This document shows positions 53,693 to 64,000 of a stretch of 64,000 nucleotides of DNA, in pieces (the first letter of the stretch is position 1; every line of letters starts with the position of its first letter). This stretch comes from Mactra quadrangularis (Eukaryota; Mollusca; Bivalvia; Venerida; Mactridae). The position numbers and the translations under genes are program-made. The notes under the pieces were generated by a model. The model made no database searches. It was not told the origin of the DNA and saw nothing but the letters and a program-made list of their open reading frames with translations. The stretch covers positions 39,631,380 to 39,695,379 of the forward strand of contig CM046303.1 in the NCBI GenBank assembly GCA_025267735.1. The letters run 5' to 3'.

Positions 53693-53951
53693 AGAGTTTA
53701 ACGCCGTAGCAACACTGTGTATATGTCATATAAAGGCGTCCAGAGCACCTAACCTAGCTTTCCTGGACCCTTGTCTATAATCAGTACTCACATACCCTTC
53801 CACAAGGCTGGACACTTTTCCATTTACCTTTTTAGCGGAGGGAAATTGACATAATTGTCAAATTTCCCCGGGTGGGATTCGAACCCGTATCCCCCTCGGG
53901 ACACTAGATTTGAAATCCCGGTGCGCTACCAACTGCGCTTCTGACCCGGAT
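53693..53951 (-). mobile_element. SINE family B, near full length
   Basis: The minus strand starts 'ccgggtcagaagcgcagttg', has B box 'gggttcgaatccca', then a body with 'ccagccttgtggaagggtat' and a tail 'gttgctacggcgttaaactc'. Confidence 0.87.
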
Positions 53952-54689
53952 TAAACTGTTATCTTATATATGAAAAATTTATAATGCTGCATCCGGCTAC
54001 ATTAGAATTGTGCACTTTTAACGACAGATTCCTCATAGATCCAAAACTGATGACGTCATCACGTAGCTTGAATTCCTACACAAATAGAATATAAATATAC
54101 TGATCTAAATAGATACGTATGTAACAACCACCCATCGATATTCGAAAAACGATTGATGTCATAAGTGAACAATTTAATTATACTGATGTAAATATGTTTA
54201 ACTGAAACACATAAGATTTAGATGTTTATCCCAATGTGTTGTTTTAGATATGTTTGTACGATTACCAAGTGTCAACTCTACGTGGAAACATAATTTCATC
54301 AGCTCACTCACTAACGTTTAAGAGTACATAAGCTTTCATTTATAATGTTTTGTAAATTTAGGCACTTGTCCTTATATACCAAACCATGACGCTAGTGAAG
54401 ATATTATAATGAGGTGGTTGCTTAGCAACATGTATAGATTAATTAATGTTTTTGGACAACTTATTTATTATATCTGTTTTTGTGGGGGGGGGGGGGGGGT
54501 GAACAAAAATCTGATTATATTTGATGTATATTGCGTTTATATATGTATGCTGTAATATTGGCCGCAAGGGTCTAAGACTTTCCGGTTTTCTTTATTGAAA
54601 AAACTTGTTAACTTGTATACATACTTAACATTCTGTGCTCTATGACCCAATCTACAATAGGATTTTCAAGGTTTGAAAACTTTGAATAA
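53952..54689. other. Non-coding with a 16-G run
   Basis: A homopolymer of 16 G lies at 54484-54499. Otherwise AT-rich with nothing recognised. Confidence 0.45.
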
Positions 54690-55005
54690 TTATTAAATGT
54701 GTTGAAAACTTGAAAAAATCTTGTTGTGCTTTAATAAATTAACAGATGAAACATTACGTCAAATGAGAGAAAATTTCTTTTCGAAAGCATGTTTTAAAAT
54801 ATGTAGTGTTCGAACATATAGTTCATTTTACATAAATCGCTCAAACATCTGTATGCGAGATCATTTTATAATACACATGTGAATTTGATGTTGATCCAAT
54901 TAAAACGATGCATGCGCATAATTTCCTGCTTCACTTGTCTACGAAAAAACTACGCATTGCAATAATTTGCAATACGATTTAACTGTATTTTTACACTCAT
55001 AATTT
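54690..55005. mobile_element. Old copy of the GTGTAAC-ended MITE
   Basis: Shares 'gtgttgaaaacttgaa', 'cgtcaaatgagag', 'ttttcgaaag' and the terminal 'tgcaatacg..taactgtat..ttacac' with the element at 51938. It is strongly diverged and its left end is lost. Confidence 0.65.
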
Positions 55006-57049
55006 CATTTTATGACATTTCAAGCAGGCACAAGGTAATGTCAGTCAAAACATTTTTTCCAAGTTTAATATTATCATTTATATTTGATATGTGAAATGAT
55101 GCATACATTCATGAAATAACAATTGTGATCATTATCTTCATTGAATCACAAACTGTCATTTTATTAAACCAGGATTCTATGTGCAAGTTTTAGTTTAACT
55201 TGAACACGTCATCAGTTATTTTCTTAATAAATAAACTATGCGAAACACCTGATGAATATAGGAATATATTAACTTGACTTAAATAACCTATATTAAGTTT
55301 CGTCCTTTTAATATGTAGCAGTGTGCGGTTTTTTGCGAAACCAATCTTACAAAAAAAAACAACCAAGTTACAAAAGATGAATTTTGTTTTCATTACTGGT
55401 ACCCATTTTCCCCTGATATCAGTTTTTCCCCTACTCAAAATTTTGAATTAACTTTGAACCAACTTCTAATATTTGATCGTTACAAAGATAAACCAAATTT
55501 AATACATGACAGTATGTATATAAAACTCATTATAAATTCATTACATACTATATATTACTTCGTAAACAGAGCATGCAGGTTGTAAGTATCCGTTTAAACA
55601 TTTCATTACAAAAATAACAATAACATAAAGAATTTAACAACTTGGACTTGCATTTATAGCTATCCTACATTAACTAAACTTAACGTATGCTTGTAAGTAA
55701 TACAGTTCATTCAACGACCCTATTTAAAGCCAATGATAAGCGCATACATTAACCTTCATGTACTGCGTGTATGTTTGATAATGTTAAAACAAATAACAAA
55801 GTAGCCATTTAAATTTGAGACTTCGCGAATATTTGCCGGAATAATACATATACTCGTATACATACATCTTTATTTAGCAAAACCGGCATTGACATGTGCC
55901 TTTGGTCATTTACAGTACTAATAGCAAAGATCACACATTCATGACAATATACATAACAAATACAAAATTCAATATCATCGGGAATAATCCTCACTATAAT
56001 TGCAGAATAGACAAAATAGTGTAGTTATATCAGAACGGTTTGAAGATAGAAATAAGAATCATTTGTAACAAATGTCAAATGTCGTAGTATGATGAATTCA
56101 TGTCATAATTCTTTTACGTGTAATTCAATACTGTTTGGCTTGCATAATAGGTCTGCGGCGAGTATCCGAATACTCGGATATTCGCGATCCCGACCAGAAA
56201 ATCGAGTACGAATATTCGTCAGGTCTGAAATCGTCGGATCGCGATCTATTTATTTTGGAAATAAATGAAAGAACATTTCCAGCTTAATTGCAACTGAAAA
56301 CGAGTCGCACTTCTAATGTAAACTTAAATGTATGTAGGGTTCGATCAATCTTGTGTCAAATTTCAGTTGATACTAATTTAAACAAAAATGTTATTACTGA
56401 AAATGCCTATAAAACGTCTGGTAATAGACATGTATTGAGTACATGATTTTATTACTTTGAACTCCTATTACTTTACAATTAATGACGGCAGTCCGAGAAA
56501 TTAAATGAACAGCCCTCGTAAGATTAAATGTTGTAAGAAAGACAATGTATTACTGATACAGCCTGCGTCCATGTCTTTATTATTGTTGTATGGAGCTAAT
56601 AACCCAGACAACTATACAGTTTACATGTTCTTCGAGGGTTTAGATGAGTTCACTGTAAAATTTGATAACGCTACACGTGTTTTACCAGTGTTTCACTGTG
56701 ACACACTGACGTTTTCAAAGTAAACATGAATGTTTTGCACCCGTTTCGGTTTAAACGCATATGTTTTTGTAATGTTTCGAAATTGTGGAACGTCTCGCTG
56801 GAAAACGGCAGTGTTTTCACGGGTCAGACAAGAATATAGTCTAGTACACTTTTTCACGTAATTGAATGATCTATAGTCAAATAACTGATGTGACTTTGTC
56901 AGACAATTAAGAAAAATGCGGAAAAGACATCATCAGTGACAGAAAACTTATATGTACTTATCATCCAGCAAAAAGAAAACGCCTGTGTTTGTCTACTGTT
57001 TCGGCAGAAAACACCAAGCAACGGTTACTTCCCCTTAGAAAGAAATCCG
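55006..57049. other. Non-coding, nothing firm
   Basis: 56150-56245 is rich in 'cgaatactcgg' and 'gcgatc' inverted words and may be another hAT-like MITE end. The plus frame 56505-56723 has no recognised domain. Confidence 0.35.
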
Positions 57050-57057
57050 TGACGTCA
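57050..57057 (+). promoter_or_regulatory. CRE-like octamer TGACGTCA upstream of an exon-like ORF
   Basis: A perfect palindromic CREB/ATF site within a slightly GC-richer stretch. It lies about 80 bp before a possible splice donor (TTAA/GTAAGTG, 57136) that could begin the intron ending at 57650. Functional role is inferred only from position. Confidence 0.3.
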
Positions 57058-57650
57058 TATTGTCAGATCAGACGAAAAAAGCGGTAAATTTTAATCTTCA
57101 GGTTCTTCCATTAACGATCTGTAGCAGTTGGTTAAGTAAGTGTTATATTATTTTGAACATTTGTGTAGGTGATAAACCTGATTTTTGGTCCGTTGAATTT
57201 GTACTTTAGTCCATATAGCCTTCACTAGTTCGGTTCACATTGAAACAGGTGGGTGGGGTATACCGTCTTGCTCAGTGGTCTTGCTTTTTTAGAGGTTAGT
57301 GTAAAATTTGAAATTATGATAACTGTTTGGTAATAGATTGTTTTGTAAACAAACTTTTAGTTATATTATGTATAATTCAGGACTTTTCATATTGAACTTG
57401 AAAGATCTTTTCGAATATTGGGTCTGTGCCTCTGATACATGATAAGAAATACTTAAAATGTATTACTGTTCTTTATATCCATTCCACAGTGTTTATTTTT
57501 TAAAAAAATCCCAACATATTGTTCGTCATCACCGTAATGAGGGAAACTTTTTTGTAAATTGCTGTATAAATAATTTTCAAATTTTTAGGTTTTCTGTTTC
57601 TGAAAAAGCATAGTACTCATTCATTGTTTTATATCATAATCATTTTTCAG

Positions 57651-57956
57651 GATATTGAAGAAGCTAATTTGTCAAAGGTGATGTCATCAAAATCTAATAC
57701 TCCTCCAAGTCTTGTTCTTATTTTTAACAACACAGAACTGGACAAGCAATACATTGTTGGTGACCAATGCAAGATTCCACTTGAAACAGAAAACTTGATG
57801 GAAGGTCTATTCTTATTAATCAACTGGTATTACATAATGGATTTGGAATATCCCCGATGTTTTTCTCAAATCCTTAATTTATTGCGAGAAACAGTATTTA
57901 ATCAAGCAATCCTTAGCCAAAAGTCAGTTGGAAATTTACACTTCATTGATAGATAG
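57651..57956 (+). CDS. Probable terminal exon of an unrecognised gene (101 codons)
   Basis: A clean acceptor (CATTTTTCAG/GAT) is followed by an uninterrupted frame to TAG. The protein has a Ser-rich start, 'PPSLVLIFNNTELDKQYIV', then 'LMEGLFLLINWYYIMDLEYP' and a basic tail. The pattern 'L.....LL...Y...LEYP....F...L' resembles the last exon of poorly characterised multi-exon genes found in fish and invertebrates, perhaps of transposon origin; this is a weak recollection. The first Met in the exon is at 57679. Upstream coding exons were not found, so this may be a partial gene or pseudogene. Confidence 0.42.
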   Translation, partial: DIEEANLSKVMSSKSNTPPSLVLIFNNTELDKQYIVGDQCKIPLETENLMEGLFLLINWYYIMDLEYPRCFSQILNLLRETVFNQAILSQKSVGNLHFIDR

Positions 57957-58110
57957 AATTCAACCAGAGACATTGTTTTATGTTGTCTTAGGCACTTAAT
58001 TTATAGAAAAAGTGGATAAACTTTTGAACGAACATTCAACATCTTAAATTACTGTATCTTTGATGTATAGAAGTCAACCAGGGACATTGTTTTACGTTGT
58101 CCTAGGCAAA
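57957..58110 (+). repeat. Spaced direct repeat (about 38 bp twice)
   Basis: 'tcaaccagagacattgtttt' (57959) recurs as 'tcaaccagggacattgtttt' (58073), each followed by '(t)gttgtc(t/c)taggca'. The spacing is about 114 bp, in the putative 3' UTR of the upstream exon. Confidence 0.7.
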
Positions 58111-58759
58111 GTTTCAAATTATCCATGGCTTTGTTCATATAAAAGAATTAAAATGATTCCTAAATTTTGATTAGAACACAAAGCTAACCTGAACCAAGTG
58201 GGTCTAGTTAGGACCCCCCTATTTTTTTCAATGAATTGAATGGAATGTTTGTACGAAAAAAGCATAAGTGTATTTGTGACAATCACAACATAAATATTAG
58301 AGTGCAAAATTAAGCCAAGGAAGCAAGAAAATTTTGCCAACCAATAGCTCTAAAAGTATAATGAGCTGTGGCATAACCTGCTTTTTGCCTGCATGAAAAC
58401 AAATTCATGAGACTTTATAATTAAATGTTAAAACACTGTATTTTATTTTCGTCTATCATAAACGTAATTGATATAAGTGTGTGTATAATTTTATTTTACT
58501 CATTTAAGTGATAAGCAGACTTATTGACACTACTACATGTATAATTGTCTAAGATCAGACACATTTGCATTGTAGTTTTCTGAGTCACAGAAATTATTTG
58601 TGAAAACATACTGTACAGTTTTGTTGTTATTGTTTGGAAGTATTTATGCTTACCGTTTTGTCTAAGCCTTATAAACTTGCTAAAATGTTATTTTATGATA
58701 TAGAAAAATAATATTACAAATGATAGCCTGTTTTAACTGATTATATATTTTTGCTTTCA
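58111..58759. other. Non-coding spacer between two facing exon-like ORFs
   Basis: AT-rich. It would hold the 3' ends of both the + and - transcripts. The minus-strand frame 58119-58340 is not convincing. Confidence 0.4.
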
Positions 58760-59104
58760 TTAATGTTGACACTCGAATGCCAGAACCCTTACTTCCTTAG
58801 GACTCAGGCCAAAGTAAACGTTTGCCGCTGTTTTTAGGTAACTTTTCAACACAGATTCTTGTTCCTCGTTGAAAACAGGTTTGAACCCTTTTCTCAGAAA
58901 TGAATCTAGCTCAGAATTTGATATCTCGTTCCCTGCAGCTTTCGCTTTCTTAACTAACCTACACAGGCGCATTGGAGTAACATTGATGTCTCGTGCAATA
59001 GACCTAATACTTTTTCCACAAACGATAATGTCATGTACTGCTTTTTGAAGAACATCATTTGGTAGATCGAACTGTTTTGTTTTGCGTACGTACGTTCTCA
59101 CCAT
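58760..59104 (-). CDS. psq/pogo-type helix-turn-helix protein, truncated (114 aa)
   Basis: The start was chosen at MVRTYVRKTKQ because a strong splice acceptor (TTTTGTTTTGTTTCAG) lies directly before that ATG, so a 5' non-coding exon is likely. Residues about 8-55 form a psq-like HTH ('LQKAVHDIIVCGKSIRSIAR..NVTPMRLCRLVKK'), the DNA-binding domain of pogo/Tigger transposases and their domesticated CENP-B/jerky-like relatives. It continues with 'VFNEEQESVLKSYLKTAANV' and 'YFGLSPKEVRVLAFE', the linker leading to the CENP-B-type HTH. The frame then stops at 58760-58762, before the second HTH and the DDE domain. It could be an exon of a longer gene, a decayed transposon or a short HTH-only host gene. 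Confidence 0.65.
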   Translation of the reverse strand: MVRTYVRKTKQFDLPNDVLQKAVHDIIVCGKSIRSIARDINVTPMRLCRLVKKAKAAGNEISNSELDSFLRKGFKPVFNEEQESVLKSYLKTAANVYFGLSPKEVRVLAFECQH

Positions 59105-59262
59105 TCTGAAACAAAACAAAAATGCACAAATAATTTCATTCAGCAAACATTATTTATGTTATTTCTGGAAAATACCACTATCACCATTCTATAATCGTAC
59201 ATATATACGAACTATACATTATCACTTTCTCCAACATGCCTCTATTACTGACTCCTATTATC

Positions 59263-59345
59263 ATCATCACCATCATCATCAAGCAGAAGCAACATTATTA
59301 TCATCAAAGATCTAACAATATCAACATCTTCACCATCATCACCAA
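59263..59345 (+). repeat. Imperfect ATC microsatellite
   Basis: Two clusters of (ATC)n with interruptions at 59259-59282 and 59298-59345. They produce spurious His/Ile-rich frames. Confidence 0.7.
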
Positions 59346-59541
59346 AATCTGCGGCAGCAGAATTGTGCACTCATGTAGGCCTACTTTAGATCTAGGTCAA
59401 CTGTTTTCGTTCGTTATAGAAACAGCTATATTTCTATACAAACGCCTCTTACATTACTAAAACAACAATTTAAAATTTTAAATATTACTTTTGTTATCTA
59501 ATTACTTTCGAAACATACATTTGTATATATAGCATAAGAAC

Positions 59542-59598
59542 GGGGCATAACGTTACAGTGTAACGTTTTGCCCCTGACAGAGTGTAACGTTTCGCCCC
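59542..59598. repeat. Short hairpin plus a third copy beside the right arm
   Basis: GGGGCATAACGTTACA (59542-59557) pairs with TGTAACGTTTTGCCCC (59559-59574), and a third unit TGTAACGTTTCGCCCC follows at 59583-59598. It lies only about 35 bp outside the inner end of the right arm. Probably the end of an otherwise lost TIR element. Confidence 0.65.
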
Positions 59599-59632
59599 AG
59601 CTCTCCAGATCGGATAAAATGTCGACTGCTAG

Positions 59633-62600
59633 AATCAAAGTGCTGAAAAGCACTGAAGCAAGACTGTGTTGAAGGCTCAAACAACCATCAATAGTTCAAG
59701 CTTCAGTTTCGTCTCACGTATAACCAGTCATTAATTTAGGTATAAATCAAATCTGATGATTAAGAGCTTTTTAAGAAAGATTGGCATACATTTTCTTATA
59801 ACTCACTGATCAATGGACTTGTATAATTACTAGTTGATGAAGAACTGTGAGAAGTCTTATTTCCTCATTCAATAGAAATAATGGTTTTCAGTAATGTCAA
59901 CACAATGATTTCATACATCCTGTCTATAATAACAAAATATTGTGCTTCAAGTAAAATATCAAAATCATGTTGAACACGTGAAGAAAAAATTAAAATCATA
60001 ATTCACAAGCTAGATGATTCAAAAATGGAAAAAAGAAATTTCAAATAATTCTTGTTTTTTGTAATCTTACTTTCATAGCTATCATAAACAGAACAGAACT
60101 GTTCTGCTAATATGAGTTACTTTTAAGGTAAGCTGTAGAAATTATCATAAATGAAGTTGATAACAATTGTTGGATCAGCCTGCAGTATGTACATTTTAAA
60201 AAAAAAAGGACAACGCAACAGCATGAGGTAGAGAACAATATCATTAATTGAAATGAAACAATATGAATTGTGAAATACACATTAAAAATACAAAATGTTT
60301 TCATTTTATAGGTATTTTGTCTTAAAGCTGGACCCAATGAAATATCTAAATAACTATCGGATGGAATTTACTCAAATTTTGTTTGTGATTTTAACTAGCA
60401 TAGATTTTAACCTCCGCATATCCAAAAATTCTTAATTTTTTTAAAATTCATAACATACTTTCCATAGACATGCAATGCAAACTTTGAAGCCAAAAGAGGG
60501 TTTTATTTAATGGGTACATGCCACAATTAGGGCAGCCATGGATATAGATATAAATGGTTATCGTTATGAATCCCTGTGTCTTCAACGTGTCGGTATTGAC
60601 GATGACCATGAAAAAGCGGGACCGGTGTTCAGGGACAGTAGCCCCTGATAAAAGACAAAATATCATGAACTTAAAATAAGATCACTTATTTACATATTGG
60701 AGTCGTCAGAATCTGATGGTAGAAGCAGTTCATGATTTCTTTTACTTGCGTCCTCCTTTTTTATTTACAAATGCTGACAGAGCTAATTAAATTGTAATAA
60801 TTTTTAATTTTATAGTACTGCAATAAAAATTATGCCATTGATGGGCACTTTAAGTGCATTATTTTCATAAATTCTCCTAAATTGAGGTTCATGCTAAAAA
60901 CCACACGTACTGATATATTTCACGCACGTATTTGTGAACAGATTTGCTGCATATTTATAAGCGATAGCAATTTATAAGCGATTACTCCAGCTAGGAATTT
61001 TGGATCGGGTTTATCGTAAACGAAGCACAAAATGCATGACGTAAAAGTTATAAATTATTTGTACTTGTCTTTAGTAAGTTTTGACACTGTGTCTGCATGC
61101 TGAACTTTTAGATATTGTACATGTTTATCTATAACCTGCCATTTAATCATGGAATACTCTCATATTCTTTACTATACCTTAGAATACATGATTGTGTACT
61201 CTTTTTGCTTTATCTATCTTTGTTTTCTCTCTTTATGTATGTACTCATAATGTAACCACTGCCCGGCGGTATTTAATACTTTGCATTAATATTTTCTTGT
61301 CCCTCTAATCAAACAGGGCTATAGGGTAAATGTTATGGTTATGCGTCGGCAGCGATAAGTACAATTATCAAGATTTGAGGATTTTTCGTGTTGACACCGG
61401 TTGTTGTAAGCCAATCAGAACAATGCATTTGAGGTCACACGATGAAAAAGTGGACATCGGACAGTCAAAATAGGGATGCACATTTGAACTCTTTCGCACA
61501 TTTTTTTGTTGGGTTATCTGCGTGTATTACCAGAAAATAACATTATTATTGCATGAAGTATAACCAGTGTCAATGAAGTTGCAAAAAAATAGAAAATATG
61601 CGCAGCTAATAATAGCATGTGTTTTCTTTTTTAAAACTCCTTTTTGTTGAAAAAATGCAAACATATCTTACCTACTAACGGGCAAATGTATTTATACGGG
61701 ACAAGATTATCTGTATCCAATCAGCCGAGATGCGTAACCAGTATCCACTGAGACAGGTTTAAGTCATGCCCCTCATAAACATAGCTGTTAGCTTAACACC
61801 CTTCTTATTTATATAGGAATATTTCGGTTTGCTCAAAGATTGGGGCTAGTCCCTATATGTCAAATAGAGACAGGAACAGTTCTAGAGTCGACCATAATAA
61901 TGCTGTTTTATGTTCGTAGTCCGAACAAATCCTGGACAACACCTGTTTATTCGGTGTACTTTCATCAGCCCAGAAAGTTCCATAAAATGAATAAAAAAAG
62001 GTCTAAATGTTAGGTATCATTCACTTGTCACGCAAATCTTGATATTCTCTAAATAGACTCAGCACGGCTTTAAACGTTGAGGGATATTACTTCAATTCAT
62101 TTACTTCAATTGTAAACAAAGCATGCTAATTTCTGGAATTCTAAAAATAGACTCAATGGTCTTACATATTATCAGGGCATGTTAAGTCTTGTCTTCTATG
62201 TATAAACTTTGGACGGTTTGGATACGTTGTGAATACACAGTAAAACATTTTTGAAAATTCTAATACTGGTATTTCTACTTCAGATGAATTACTACGTACC
62301 GGTAAATGCAATAGCCCCCCCCCCTCCCCAGCTAATATTGAAACGGGCCGGGGTATAATACACATAATAACTACAGTTTAAATCAGAAGTTACCTTGGCT
62401 TGTAATTCATGTTTAAATTTTCTGCGTTCCGTGTTTCCTGTTTAGTGAGCATGATGCATGTCTCTAGCCATAAAGCACACAATGACTAGTGTTCTGGGCA
62501 ACACACAGAACACATTAGCACATATATGTAGGTTATGAACTAGGATTCTGAGCTCAAATCAATGTTTGTTTATCCAGTATGTTTCGTAACCAGTTTTCGC

Positions 62601-63833
62601 GACGTTCGCATATTTGGATCCTCTACATTCCAGTAAATTTGTATCCTTCGGCTTCGATGTTAAATCCTAATCCTAGATGTGAATTAGTTAATTCCGTACA
62701 CTTTTGCTGAATGTTAATGTTTAAATCCAGTTTCAACGCAAGTTTTGATCCATTTTGTTACGAGCACATTTTGTCTAAATGTCAGCGTTCCTGTCATGTT
62801 TACATCTAACTCTGGGAATTTATTCCTACGCTGCACAGTCTAAAGGAACTATGTTTTCGTCTAAAAGATTGTTTAGGGGCCAAATCAAAGTATTATAGTC
62901 ATGGATATATCTGCATTTTATTGTTAAATAGGAATTCTAAGTTATTTTAGTCATTGGTAGATAGAATACTTTCAACGTAAAATAAAACGTTCGAGTTGAA
63001 ACTTTACCAACGAGTTGTCTTTGTGTTCACCCTTGTGTACCTGGTACGCAGACAATGTTGACGAGAGCATTAAGTGTACTTCAATCGTTCACGCTACCAA
63101 TTGAACCACAGGTGTAAGAGAACCACTCGACAGGCCTCTCAACCCCGATACCAACCAGTTCACCTCGGAGAACCTCAACTGACGTAGATCGACTCCCGCG
63201 GTATAGATCTAGACGATACATCGTGCGTAGATCTATGCACGCGTCCACAGTTATCCGGGGTGAGCTCGTTACAATATTACATGTCAATGTTTCACTGCGA
63301 AGAACAGTAGTAATGGACTTATGAAATATTCGAATTTGCACGGCGAATAGACTACTTCACAACTAGCATATTGTGTCATTCAATATTTGTTTATTTTTTT
63401 ACACAGAAATAAAACATTTACTCCACTGTTTATATTATTGTGAAATTTAACCGTTCTTACAAATTCAAAGTAAAGCGTTTGATCGAGTCTTTCCATTGTT
63501 AATCACGTGACTATAGTGTTTGATACGGGGACGAGTAAAATATTTTCATTCATAATTTTTCATGAATGAAATCGATGTACATGTATACATCCGCGGTAAC
63601 TAGTCGAGTTATTACTTTTCTAACATAGTTTAATTGTTCACAAAATTGAAGAGATTTGATGTCGCAATGAATTTTATGAAGTATGTGTGAATGCAAGATA
63701 AAGGCAGTTATGTATCGAGTTTTTAATATTGAACTATTTGCTGGCATGCGGAAAAATGGACCACTACTCAATATCGCACTTCTGAAATGCCGCTTATAGC
63801 TTCGCCTGTTTCACAGTCTTGCTAAAAATCCAT
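59633..63833 (-). repeat. Right arm of the giant inverted repeat (about 4.2 kb)
   Basis: Reverse complement of the left arm 744-5913 without the 929-bp MITE; the empty MITE site (single ATGCTCACT, in reverse) is at about 62444-62452. The order of landmarks is preserved: 'gggacagtagcccctgat' near 60635, the CACAGGGATTC word near 60595, a poly-C tract at 62317 opposite the poly-G at 3201, and the GC-rich block at about 63020-63285. The small frames 60448-60666 and 62162-62365 mirror 4898-5101 and 3161-3364 but show mostly replacement changes. The outer end near 63833 has no target duplication matching the sequence before 744. Confidence 0.9.
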
Positions 63834-64000
63834 ACGAGTTTAAAACAAATATCGCCTTCCACAAAAACAGAAGGGTTCTTTTTTATACGTGACAGTTGAT
63901 AAATGTCAATACATGTCTAAAACAGGTTTTTTTTTCTCAACATTTCTAATTAAGTAAAATTTACTTACGTTTTCAATAACAGTTTATTTACGAAAAAATA
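63834..64000. other. Flank outside the right arm
   Basis: AT-rich; unrelated to 1-743 in either orientation as far as I can see. Confidence 0.45.

Noticed and set aside
59082..59315. His-rich plus-strand frame
   Set aside because: Created by the ATC microsatellite and antisense to the psq exon.

Overview
The window is eukaryotic nuclear DNA, most likely from a bivalve mollusc or a close relative. It is AT-rich and gene-poor, with GT..AG splice signals and no bacterial-type operons. Several repeats look molluscan: tRNA-headed SINEs ending in a 'taaacccaac' tail, a repeat ending in 'tcacgtgagctaaaa', and CR1-like and I/Nimb-like LINEs. No search was run, so the species is not identified.

The largest structure is an inverted repeat at the two ends of the window. 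The left arm (744-5913) and right arm (59633-63833) are reverse complements and enclose about 53.7 kb. I counted about 9 differences in one 204-base stretch. The length difference between the arms is almost entirely a 929-bp MITE (2150-3078, 9-bp target duplication) present only in the left arm. Neither arm has a convincing coding region.

Between the arms: 6.0-13.6 kb holds a decayed CR1-like LINE split by a 4.86-kb TIR transposon (5-bp duplication), which itself contains a 1.15-kb foldback element (10-bp duplication). At 17.6-22.4 kb there is a TIR-ended element built from GACGTC-rich tandem arrays, with opposed LINE fragments inside it. 23.5-26.5 kb carries two near-identical 475-bp MITEs, with a third copy at 44.1 kb. 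30.7-31.5 kb is a 23-bp minisatellite. 34.9-35.5 kb holds the one clearly recognisable host gene piece, the first coding exon of a heparan sulfate 3-O-sulfotransferase; its second exon is not in the window. 37-54 kb, assumed to be its intron, holds a hAT MITE, TTAA-flanked MITEs, two SINE families, a 1.65-kb MITE inserted in a SINE, four hairpin elements and a possible Helitron end. At 57-59.1 kb there are two facing exon-like ORFs: an unrecognised terminal exon on + and a psq/pogo-type HTH exon on -.

Apart from the sulfotransferase exon and perhaps the two exons at 57-59 kb, the window is layered transposon insertion. Several insertions are dated relative to each other because the empty site can be read: MITE into inverted-repeat arm, hAT-like element into LINE, foldback into hAT-like element, MITE into SINE, and LINE into LINE.
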